Origin: an uncultured Macellibacteroides sp.
Lineage (GTDB): Bacteria; Bacteroidota; Bacteroidia; Bacteroidales; Tannerellaceae
Direction of reading: 5' to 3'
Assembly (NCBI RefSeq): GCF_963667135.1
Contig: NZ_OY762974.1
Coordinates: 806,001 to 870,000 of the forward strand
Length of the DNA stretch: 64,000 bases
How positions within the stretch are numbered: position 1 is the first letter of the stretch; each line of letters opens with the position of its first letter. A model generated the notes under the pieces. That model was not told the origin of the DNA, did no database searches, and saw nothing but the letters and a program-made list of their open reading frames with translations. This document shows, one piece after another, positions 18,001-24,011 of this stretch. Made by a program: the position numbers and the translations under genes.

Positions 18001-18394
18001 TAAGACATTGGTTGGCCGTGGATCTGATGGCATGGTAATCAACGGTATAATGAATTCGACAGGTGCAGAAAATACGAAGAAGGTACAAGCTGAAGATTAT
18101 TATGCAAGCATTGGTGGTGCTTATGGTATAGGCGAAGAATTTCTATATGATGCTTCTTACGGAAAATTACGTGAAATGTCTTTAGGTTATACTTTCCCGG
18201 CTTCTTGGTTGAGAAATCTACCTATCAAGAATGTAAAAGTATCTGCTGTAGGCCGAGACCTCTTCTATATTTTCAAGAACGCACCGGTAAACCCAGAAGG
18301 TTCTTTCTCTCGTGAAGACTATGCACAGGCATTCGAATATTCGTCATTGCCTCCAACACGTTCTTATGGCTTTACTATTAATGTTAAATTCTAA
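15002..18394 (+). CDS. SusC/RagA-family TonB-dependent transporter with N-terminal STN signalling domain
   Basis: A 1130-aa outer-membrane transporter. After a long N-terminus and signal peptide (ending near residue 44, NTYSQ) comes an STN domain (about 49-116), which in this family contacts the FecR anti-sigma; then a carboxypeptidase-like regulatory domain (about 137-212, VTGVVTDKSGEVVIGANI), a TonB-box-like EELDEIVVTAMG, the plug (KALGYAMQEI onward, with LWVVDGIPV and NAAAMYGSRAQNGAI), and a 22-strand barrel ending in GFTINVKF. It imports an oligosaccharide captured by the SusD partner, whose gene starts 14 bp downstream. A Met at residue 22 is an alternative start. Confidence 0.95.
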   Translation: MNSVSIYEIKRQVFASKQFRIMRLCLLFLLCGILQGMASNTYSQTTTLSMKLSDVTIEEVLNQIEEQSDFRFLYNKKMVNVANKVNVSVKKKNITEILDNIFAGEDVTYTISNRQIVLSRKNDIATVAQQAKKVTGVVTDKSGEVVIGANIIVKGTQNGVITDLDGKFSIEVPSGNAILVVSYIGFKPQEVAVSNRSVVDVVLASSVEELDEIVVTAMGIKREKKALGYAMQEIKTDALTENRSESVANMLQGKVAGVQINQSTTGMGGSTRVVLRGTSSLSGKNQPLWVVDGIPVSDNQTGTASQWGGVDYSGAASEINPEDIESISVLKGANAAAMYGSRAQNGAIIVTTKKGKSGALQIEYNGNLNFSQAYNPYEYQNVYGQGSGGVFSANAKGSWGPKMDGTTTVANWRNEFYGDSNYNDYAMTPQKDYISDFYRTGANYTNTLTASGGTENLTSRFAFSDARNQGITPNHQLNRQYYDMNTQFTSKFIDLSAKINFMRQKGMNRPAQGEYGVMKMLVNMPRSIRLQDLQNPVGQDGHIVNWTGPNNEYLNPYALTLPANGNRDSRNRLIGKVQMTAKFTDYLRMTGRVGIDWYNDQIKSYNTYVQSSQTSDGSQYWNTQATNQEFNADLILNFDKRFNDFNITANFGTATTSYSWNNLSGSSGIFNIPYLIAIANGRNQTVSEGYTKKRVNSVLGNATVGYKSMVYVDVTARNDWSSTLPSSNWSYFYPSVSLSGIISEMVTLPEQISYMKVRGSWAKVGNDTNPYALSNVYSLGKTNGNILNALTSSTYPLYNLKPEETNSSEIGFEMRMFKGRVGLDATYYNSNTINQILSVTMPGSSGYELKTINAGKMSSHGWEVMLTGTPIQTKDWNWDVTLNWGLNRTTCVELDPTLKRFVIGETRVGKVVVDEGGRFGDIVSKAYKRNADGRILIGDNGMPISETDKVIGNMTPDWTGSFSTSLRYKNVVFNALVDMHAGGDFISTTDMYACTAGTSAKTLVGRGSDGMVINGIMNSTGAENTKKVQAEDYYASIGGAYGIGEEFLYDASYGKLREMSLGYTFPASWLRNLPIKNVKVSAVGRDLFYIFKNAPVNPEGSFSREDYAQAFEYSSLPPTRSYGFTINVKF

Positions 18395-18408
18395 TTCGTC
18401 ATTCTACA

Positions 18409-20004
18409 ATGAAACTATCGATAAAAAAATTAAGCGTTATTTGTCTCATTAGCGGTTTAACAGCCGGATGTACAGGCGATTTTGAAGATATGAACAAAAA
18501 CCCGCTTGCAGCAACTGAAGTTAGCCCAAGTCTTATTCTTCCAAAGATGATAGATTATGGTTTCAATTGTCGTTCTTGGGAATATCAGGTAGGAGACAAT
18601 CTTCATACCAATCTATTTTCACAATATTTTGCCAATACAGCTCCCTATTTTCCCACCGATCGTTACGAATGGAAAGATGGTTGGGCAAAAGACGGTTTCT
18701 GGCGTTCATACTATGTATACCTGTCCAAGAACCTTAATGAGGTAAAGGTTATGCTTAAGAATCATCCTGAATACGACAATATGTATCAGGTTATGCGTAT
18801 TATATCAGCAATGGGTGCTGCCCGCACAACAGACTGCTTTGGTGATGTTCCTTATTTTGAAGCCGGCCAGGGTATCATTGAGCCCAAATACGACAATCAG
18901 AAAGACATTTACTATGATATCTTCAAAGAACTTACAGAAGCTGCTACGGCTCTGCAAAGCAATAAGGCTGATCAATTATCATATGGCAATGAAGATATAA
19001 TTTTTGGCGGTGATCTTGCCAAATGGGTAAAATTGGCAAACTCACTTCGTTTACGTTATGCTTTACGCCTGTCTTTCGTTGATGCAGAAAAAGCAAAAAC
19101 AGAAGGTGAAGCAGCTTTGAAAGGATCCATGATGAGCAGCAACGACGACAATGCAGGCATAAAAAATGCTGAAGCAAATGCTGGTAACTCTTTATGGACA
19201 ATAAGTTTCTGGAATGAATTCCGTGCCAGCAAAACTATGATTGACATTATGCTGGGAGAAAGTGCTGTTGCCGACCCTCGTCTTCCGTTGTGGTTCAGCC
19301 AGACACAAGGTTACGCGTATGGTACATCTGAAGTACAATACCGCGGTGTACCCAATGGACTACCTTCTTCTGAACTGACCAAATCGGAATACGATCCGAC
19401 AAACAACTCTTGCATCTGGGGCCTCTACGTCTATCCTGAATGGAATCAAAAAGCAAAAGGCAGTGTACAGACAGGAACTGTTCCTTCGGGTACAATCGTA
19501 AAACCGCAAGTCATCATGAACTATGCGGAAGTTTGCTTGCTGAAAGCTGAAGCCGCATTACGTGGCTGGAGCGGTGCAGGTGATGCAAAAACTAATTACG
19601 AAGACGGAATCCGAGCTTCCTTTGCTGAAGCCCGCTCGGGAGTTAGTGCTTCTCTTTATTCAACAGCCAACGACGATGCTTACATCAACGGAGGAAATGT
19701 AAAATGGAATGCCTCCGCAAGCTTCGAAGCTAAACTGAAACAGATTATTACTCAAAAGTGGATTGGAATCTATCCTAATGGAACAGAAGCATGGATTGAA
19801 TTCCGACGTACAGGTTATCCGGAGCTGACTCCTGTGGTTCAAAGCGACAATGATCTGATTAAATCAGGAGAATTTATTAAGAAACTTCGTTATATAGACG
19901 ATGAACTGAATCTGAACAGTTATTCAAAACAATCTACACTGAATAATGGTAAGGGGGATGGACAAAATGTTCGCGTTTGGTGGGATACTTCCCGATATAA
20001 TTGA
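18409..20004 (+). CDS. SusD/RagB-like outer-membrane glycan-binding lipoprotein (SusD-like_2 type)
   Basis: A 531-aa surface lipoprotein with its lipid cysteine at C21 (GLTAGC). The start FEDMNKNPLAATEVSPSLILPKMI and the C-terminal TEAWIEFRRTGYPEL are signatures of the SusD-like_2 branch, and the tetratricopeptide-like helices (YVYLSKNLNEVKVML, RIISAMGAARTTDCFGDVPYFEA) are in place. It should cap the SusC pore and bind substrate. A hairpin 17 bp after the stop suggests that susCD transcripts partly end here. Confidence 0.94.
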   Translation: MKLSIKKLSVICLISGLTAGCTGDFEDMNKNPLAATEVSPSLILPKMIDYGFNCRSWEYQVGDNLHTNLFSQYFANTAPYFPTDRYEWKDGWAKDGFWRSYYVYLSKNLNEVKVMLKNHPEYDNMYQVMRIISAMGAARTTDCFGDVPYFEAGQGIIEPKYDNQKDIYYDIFKELTEAATALQSNKADQLSYGNEDIIFGGDLAKWVKLANSLRLRYALRLSFVDAEKAKTEGEAALKGSMMSSNDDNAGIKNAEANAGNSLWTISFWNEFRASKTMIDIMLGESAVADPRLPLWFSQTQGYAYGTSEVQYRGVPNGLPSSELTKSEYDPTNNSCIWGLYVYPEWNQKAKGSVQTGTVPSGTIVKPQVIMNYAEVCLLKAEAALRGWSGAGDAKTNYEDGIRASFAEARSGVSASLYSTANDDAYINGGNVKWNASASFEAKLKQIITQKWIGIYPNGTEAWIEFRRTGYPELTPVVQSDNDLIKSGEFIKKLRYIDDELNLNSYSKQSTLNNGKGDGQNVRVWWDTSRYN

Positions 20005-20020
20005 TAATTCAAAAATTCAT

Positions 20021-20056
20021 ATAAAGGGGGGAGTAACTTCTCCCCTTTATTTTTTA
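20021..20056 (+). terminator. Attenuating hairpin between susD and the GH16 genes
   Basis: Nine-bp stem ATAAAGGGG / CCCCTTTAT (20021-20029 with 20042-20050), 12-nt loop, then TTTTTT. It would lower expression of the three downstream genes relative to susCD. Confidence 0.7.
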
Positions 20057-20088
20057 CTTTTGGCTTTTGATCTATAATTAAAATACAT

Positions 20089-20880
20089 ATGAAAAAAACA
20101 ACTTTGATTCCATTGGCCCTTCTATTAGTGGGCTGGGCTTGCCAACCTGCACAGAAAGGCCCTAAGGCTCCTGCTAACAATGCAATGACGCAAGAAGTGT
20201 TTGTTCCCGAAAACAGCGGATACAAACTGGCATGGCAAGACGATTTCAACGGCACAGAACTCGACACAACCAAATGGGAATACCGCGGAACAGGTCCGCG
20301 TAGAATTGGATATAACGACACATCAATGGTTAAGCTTGAAAACGGAAACTTGTTGTTGATGTATGATATTGTTGGAGATAGCATTCTTGGCGCCATGATT
20401 GGATCTGCAGGAAAGTATGAAACCACCTACGGTTATTTCGAATGCCGCGCCGAACTACAGAAATCCGTTGGTCCATGGGCTGCATTCTGGATGCAATCTC
20501 CCAAAGTATCGCAAGGAACAGATCCTGCTGAATTTGGAGCTGAAATCGATATATTTGAATATTTTAATGAAATGGGTAAAGATACCTTGCAGCATGCAGT
20601 GCATTGGGCATATGGTCCGGATATGCAATCAATAGGTCCGATGAATAGCAGACTAGAAGGTTTGGACAAAGGATTTCACACCTTTGGACTTGAATGGACA
20701 GATAAAAAATATGCCTTCTTTATTGATGGACTAAAGTTTTTTGAACAGACAAAAGGCATTTCTAAAATTGATCAATACATAATTCTCAGCATGGAAATTC
20801 GCGGTAAACTCGAGGAATTCAAGAAAGCTTGTGCTCCTGATACGTTTAAAGTGGACTATGTAAAAGTATACAAGAAATAG
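20089..20880 (+). CDS. Glycoside hydrolase family 16 lipoprotein (first of a tandem pair)
   Basis: A 263-aa lipoprotein (C18 in LVGWAC). The concanavalin-fold GH16 core has YGYFECRAELQKSVGPWAAFW and the catalytic motif E152-I-D154-I-F-E157, giving nucleophile and acid/base in the usual ExDxxE form, and a closing FHTFGLEWTDKKYAFFIDG. GH16 enzymes cut beta-1,3/1,4-glucans, galactans or mucin O-glycans internally; which one cannot be read here. The protein most likely sits on the outer membrane next to SusCD and makes oligosaccharides for import. It shares a 110-bp identical block with the next gene. Confidence 0.92.
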   Translation: MKKTTLIPLALLLVGWACQPAQKGPKAPANNAMTQEVFVPENSGYKLAWQDDFNGTELDTTKWEYRGTGPRRIGYNDTSMVKLENGNLLLMYDIVGDSILGAMIGSAGKYETTYGYFECRAELQKSVGPWAAFWMQSPKVSQGTDPAEFGAEIDIFEYFNEMGKDTLQHAVHWAYGPDMQSIGPMNSRLEGLDKGFHTFGLEWTDKKYAFFIDGLKFFEQTKGISKIDQYIILSMEIRGKLEEFKKACAPDTFKVDYVKVYKK

Positions 20881-20925
20881 AATAGTAAAGATATCTTAGA
20901 CTTGGAATCTCTATTTAGAATATGT

Positions 20926-21717
20926 ATGAAAAAAACAACTTTTCTTCCGTTATTCTTTCTGTTAGTAGGCTGGGCTTGCCAGCCTGCCCAGAAAGGAACT
21001 GTTCTTCCGGCAAACAATGCCATGACACAAGAAGTGTTTGTTCCCGAAAATAATGGATACAAACTGGCATGGCAAGACGATTTTAATGGCACAGCACTAG
21101 ATAGCAACAAATGGGTTTTACACGGTTTAGGCAAACGACGGATTGGATATAACGATTCATCAACGGTTAAACTTGAAAATGGCAACCTGTTGTTAATGTA
21201 TGATATTAAAGGCGACAGTATTTTGGGTGCTATGGTTGGATCTATCGGAAAGTACGAAACCACCTATGGCTATTTCGAGTGCAGGGCTGAACTCCAGAAA
21301 TCAGTGGGACCTTGGGCTGCTTTTTGGTTGATGACACCCAAATTAGCAGATGGAAAAGATCCTGCTAAGTTTGGAACTGAGGTCGATATATTTGAATACT
21401 TTAACGGTATGGGTAAAGATACCTTGCAGCACGCATTACACTGGGCATATGGTCCGGATATGCAATCAATAGGTCCGATGAATAGCAGACTAGAAGGTTT
21501 GGACAAAGGATTTCACACCTTTGGACTTGAATGGACAGATAAAAAATATGCTTTCTTTATTGATGGCCTTAAGTATTTTGAAGAAACAAAGGGCATTTCT
21601 AAAATAGATGAATACATAATTCTCAGTATGGAAATACAGAGCAAACTTGAGGGATTCAAGAAAGCTTGCGCTCCTGATACGTTTAAAGTGGACTATGTAA
21701 AAGTATACAAGAAATAA
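20926..21717 (+). CDS. Glycoside hydrolase family 16 lipoprotein (second of a tandem pair)
   Basis: A 263-aa paralogue of the preceding gene, same length, lipid cysteine C18, and catalytic motif E152-V-D154-I-F-E157. Differences cluster in loops likely to line the cleft: residues about 60-72 (LDSNKWVLHGLGKR against LDTTKWEYRGTGPR) and 136-150 (MTPKLADGKDPAKFG against QSPKVSQGTDPAEFG), so the pair may divide labour on related linkages. The ATG at 20926 aligns exactly with the first copy; an in-frame upstream ATG at 20902 has no counterpart. The spacing to the first copy is 45 bp. Confidence 0.92.
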   Translation: MKKTTFLPLFFLLVGWACQPAQKGTVLPANNAMTQEVFVPENNGYKLAWQDDFNGTALDSNKWVLHGLGKRRIGYNDSSTVKLENGNLLLMYDIKGDSILGAMVGSIGKYETTYGYFECRAELQKSVGPWAAFWLMTPKLADGKDPAKFGTEVDIFEYFNGMGKDTLQHALHWAYGPDMQSIGPMNSRLEGLDKGFHTFGLEWTDKKYAFFIDGLKYFEETKGISKIDEYIILSMEIQSKLEGFKKACAPDTFKVDYVKVYKK

Positions 21718-21728
21718 ATGTACATACT

Positions 21729-23390
21729 ATGAGTACCTGCTATTTTAAATACATAGCAATTACAGCGAGCCTTTTACTTGGGAGTGGGGCTATATCTTCT
21801 CAACCTGTTGTTAAAGGATATATGAGTACCGATATCCATGATTTGGTGCTAATATATCAGGGAGGGAGTCATCGGCTGGATTGGACAGAGGATCAGTTTC
21901 TGCCTTATGTAATACATGAAGATTCTAAAGGTAATAAGGATTGGTTTTTCGACGGTTTCCTGTTTTTGGAATTCAAAGATGGGAAAGGGCGTTGTTATAC
22001 ATCCCGCTACGAAAAACTTAGTGCCCGAAAACAAGAATGGGAATGGTTGTTAGGGCGTATTTTTGAAGAGGGTAAGGCTTTATCTGCCCTTAACAGTTGC
22101 ATTGGTAAACAAAAACAAATTCAGGGTAATCCTGGCTTTAAGCACAGGGTAGTTATCAGTGTTCCGGAAGCAATTCCGGATCAAAAGGATTGGGGTGTGC
22201 TTAACGGAAAAGCGTTGGATTTTTCGAAGGATGCCGACAAATACGCTGCTTGCAAATGGTTTATAGATGAAGTCGAAAAACGGTTTCGCAATGCCGGATA
22301 CAGCAATCTTGAGCTGTCCGGTTTTTATTGGGTAGCCGAAGATATTGTAACTAGCAGACTGCAAACTGTTCCTTTGGGTGATTATGTGCGTTCGCTGAAC
22401 AAAAAGTTCTACTGGATTCCTTATTGGAATGCCATGGGATACAGCGACTGGAAAAGCCTTGGATTCGATGTTGCTTATGCCCAGCCCAATCATTTTTTTG
22501 ATGCTCAGATTCCGGACCAACGGATTGATAATACGTGTGCTTTGGCTTATACCCACAATATGGGGTTGGAAGTTGAGTTCGACGATCGGGCTTTGGCCGG
22601 AGCAAAAAATTCATTTCGCAAGCGATTGGTTGCCTATCTGGATAAGTTTGAATCGAATAACGTGTACGCTGATGCGGCTATTGCCTACTATGAAGGCGGT
22701 GGAGCTATCATCGATTTTGCCCGCTCGGCTAATCCCGAAGACAGAGCTTTGATGGATCGGCTTTCGCTACTTGTAAAGAGTAGAAGAGAAAGGATGAAAA
22801 TAGTTTCGGACGATTTAGGCAGTTCTCCATGGAATGGCATAAATAATCGGACAATTTCGGTTAACCCGGAAGGGAAGGTTTTAATAAGTACAGGCATAGC
22901 CGATACACGCGGCAAACTGGAAAAAACAAGGGGAAAGTTTGAAATAAAGTTGAAGTTGCTTTCTACATCGCCGAACGACAAAGCATATATCCGGCTTGTT
23001 CCGGTTAGGGCATCCGGGAAATCAAGTCTTCGGAACGAAGAAATTACAATGATGGCCTATTCCGGAACACAGCCTGAAATAATTAAGGGCGGTGTATTTA
23101 CCCGCAAATTGAACGAAGAAACAGACAATAAAAAAGGAACATCCGTAAAGGTATCGGGGCTTACTGGCGAATTGCATACGCTTGTCTGTGAATGGAAAGA
23201 ACATGAAATTCATTTATCCCTGGACGGAATACTCTTTTTTGTGTATGATGATTATTTATACGATAGAAACGCGGTCGACTTCAAGGAATACTGGCCCTTT
23301 GATGAGCCCTGCTATTTGGAGGTTGAAGCTATATCCGAGAGCAATAATCCGGTTATTTCTATTGATTCGTCCTCTTATATTGAGTATTAA
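21729..23390 (+). CDS. DUF4855-like exported protein with a degenerate GH16-like C-terminal domain
   Basis: A 553-aa secreted protein (signal about 1-25, ending AISSQ). Residues 30-345 match the DUF4855 pattern (HDLVLIYQGGSHR, WFFDGFLFLE, FYWIPYWNAMGYSDWKSLGFDVAYAQPNHFF), a TIM-barrel-like family of unknown activity with conserved acids such as E204 and D205 in WVAEDI and E281/E283/D285 in GLEVEFDD. Residues 365-553 look like a GH16/concanavalin fold (KTRGKFEIKLKLL, LHTLVCEWKEHEIHLSLDG) but the catalytic motif position reads E438-I-T-M-M-A443, so it is probably a carbohydrate-binding rather than cleaving module. It starts 11 bp after the second GH16 gene and ends the PUL. Confidence 0.75.
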   Translation: MSTCYFKYIAITASLLLGSGAISSQPVVKGYMSTDIHDLVLIYQGGSHRLDWTEDQFLPYVIHEDSKGNKDWFFDGFLFLEFKDGKGRCYTSRYEKLSARKQEWEWLLGRIFEEGKALSALNSCIGKQKQIQGNPGFKHRVVISVPEAIPDQKDWGVLNGKALDFSKDADKYAACKWFIDEVEKRFRNAGYSNLELSGFYWVAEDIVTSRLQTVPLGDYVRSLNKKFYWIPYWNAMGYSDWKSLGFDVAYAQPNHFFDAQIPDQRIDNTCALAYTHNMGLEVEFDDRALAGAKNSFRKRLVAYLDKFESNNVYADAAIAYYEGGGAIIDFARSANPEDRALMDRLSLLVKSRRERMKIVSDDLGSSPWNGINNRTISVNPEGKVLISTGIADTRGKLEKTRGKFEIKLKLLSTSPNDKAYIRLVPVRASGKSSLRNEEITMMAYSGTQPEIIKGGVFTRKLNEETDNKKGTSVKVSGLTGELHTLVCEWKEHEIHLSLDGILFFVYDDYLYDRNAVDFKEYWPFDEPCYLEVEAISESNNPVISIDSSSYIEY

Positions 23391-23460
23391 TTTCAATTTA
23401 TACCGTATATATGTAAAGGAAACATTTTTTGCTTTCTTATAATAATAGGTTCAATAGGGG

Positions 23461-23500
23461 AGCGAGCCGGCTAGTGGTTAGTCGGCTCGCTTATTTTTTA
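23461..23500 (+). terminator. PUL terminator (copy B of a repeated hairpin)
   Basis: Eleven-bp stem AGCGAGCCGGC / GTCGGCTCGCT (one G-U pair) with loop TAGTGGTTA and a T-rich tail. The 25-bp core 23467-23491 matches 12875-12899 at 22 of 25 positions. Confidence 0.85.
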
Positions 23501-23566
23501 CTCAGTCTTTTATCTCCTCTTATCCTGTAAAGTAGCATTATCCTAATATACATCTATTACTTTGCA

Positions 23567-23702
23567 TACGAACAAGTATTCGTTTGTCATATGGATACTT
23601 TACGTTTGCGATATGAATACTTTGTGTTTAACATATCGCAAACGCAAGGTATCCATATGTTGACTTTGCGTTTGCAATATGGCAAACGATTACTTGTTCG
23701 TA
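23567..23702. repeat. 22-bp-period array with alternating orientation (array 1)
   Basis: ATAT tetramers recur exactly every 22 bp, at 23589, 23611, 23633, 23655 and 23677. The 18-bp segments between them are versions of GGATACTTTRCGTTTGCG in forward, forward, reverse and forward orientation; the outermost segments, ACAAGTATTCGTTTG and its inverted partner, form 20-bp flanking arms (23567-23586 and 23683-23702, one mismatch). Inner 28-bp arms 23588-23615 and 23632-23659 are also inverted copies. It is not a CRISPR, as the spacers are related to each other. Confidence 0.85.
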
Positions 23703-23751
23703 GTCTTAGCGATAGTTTACTTAATCCTTTCTTATACTTTATCGTTTAAGG

Positions 23752-23847
23752 GGTGCTACATATAAGCTGATTGTGAGTCCACCTGATGTGGAAAAGGTAG
23801 TGTTACCGGACTCCGGAAAGAATGGTATCTACATGCTGCCTGCCTGA
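23752..23847 (+). pseudogene. Possible C-terminal coding remnant
   Basis: A frame ending in TGA encodes GATYKLIVSPPDVEKVVLPD plus 11 more residues ending IYMLPA. The composition and codon pattern look protein-like but there is no start codon and a stop lies 11 codons upstream. It could be the tail of a gene lost at this junction. The parent family is not recognised. Confidence 0.3.
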
Positions 23848-23952
23848 AATTAAAAAGTGACAGGTGGGAGATCATCCGCATCTGTCACAAGACATCTATC
23901 ACCCATCAAACCCTGATCAGCAAAGGGATCTGAAGTATTTGGTGATAGGTGA

Positions 23953-23985
23953 CAGATAAAAACGATATTAATTCGTTTTTATCTG
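23953..23985 (-). terminator. Hairpin downstream of the outer-membrane receptor gene
   Basis: Perfect 12-bp stem CAGATAAAAACG / CGTTTTTATCTG with a 9-nt loop, 26 bp beyond the minus-strand stop at 24012. It is AT-rich and lacks a clean T-run, so termination is plausible but unproven. Confidence 0.45.
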
Positions 23986-24011
23986 CCAGCTTTTAGTGGA
24001 ATCCAGAAATA

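Larger units (their letters stand above)
23391..24011. other. Repeat-rich intergenic region between the PUL and the outer-membrane receptor gene
   Basis: A 621-bp gap between convergent genes. In order it holds the terminator copy B (23461-23500), a TTACTTTG -7-like element (23557-23564), a 22-bp-period array (23567-23702), a possible coding remnant (23752-23847), several small inverted repeats (CTGTCAC/GTGACAG, CTATCACC/GGTGATAG) and a 12-bp-stem hairpin (23953-23985). I find no complete gene. Confidence 0.8.

Noticed and set aside
19920..20426. 168-codon minus-strand frame over the susD/GH16 junction
   Set aside because: It crosses a terminator and the start of the first GH16 gene in antisense; the similar frame over the second GH16 copy (20856-21263) shows that both derive from the duplicated gene sequence.
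23567..23702. CRISPR array
   Set aside because: The intervals between the repeated tetramers are related to each other and partly inverted, the repeat core is only 4-6 bp, and no cas gene is present.
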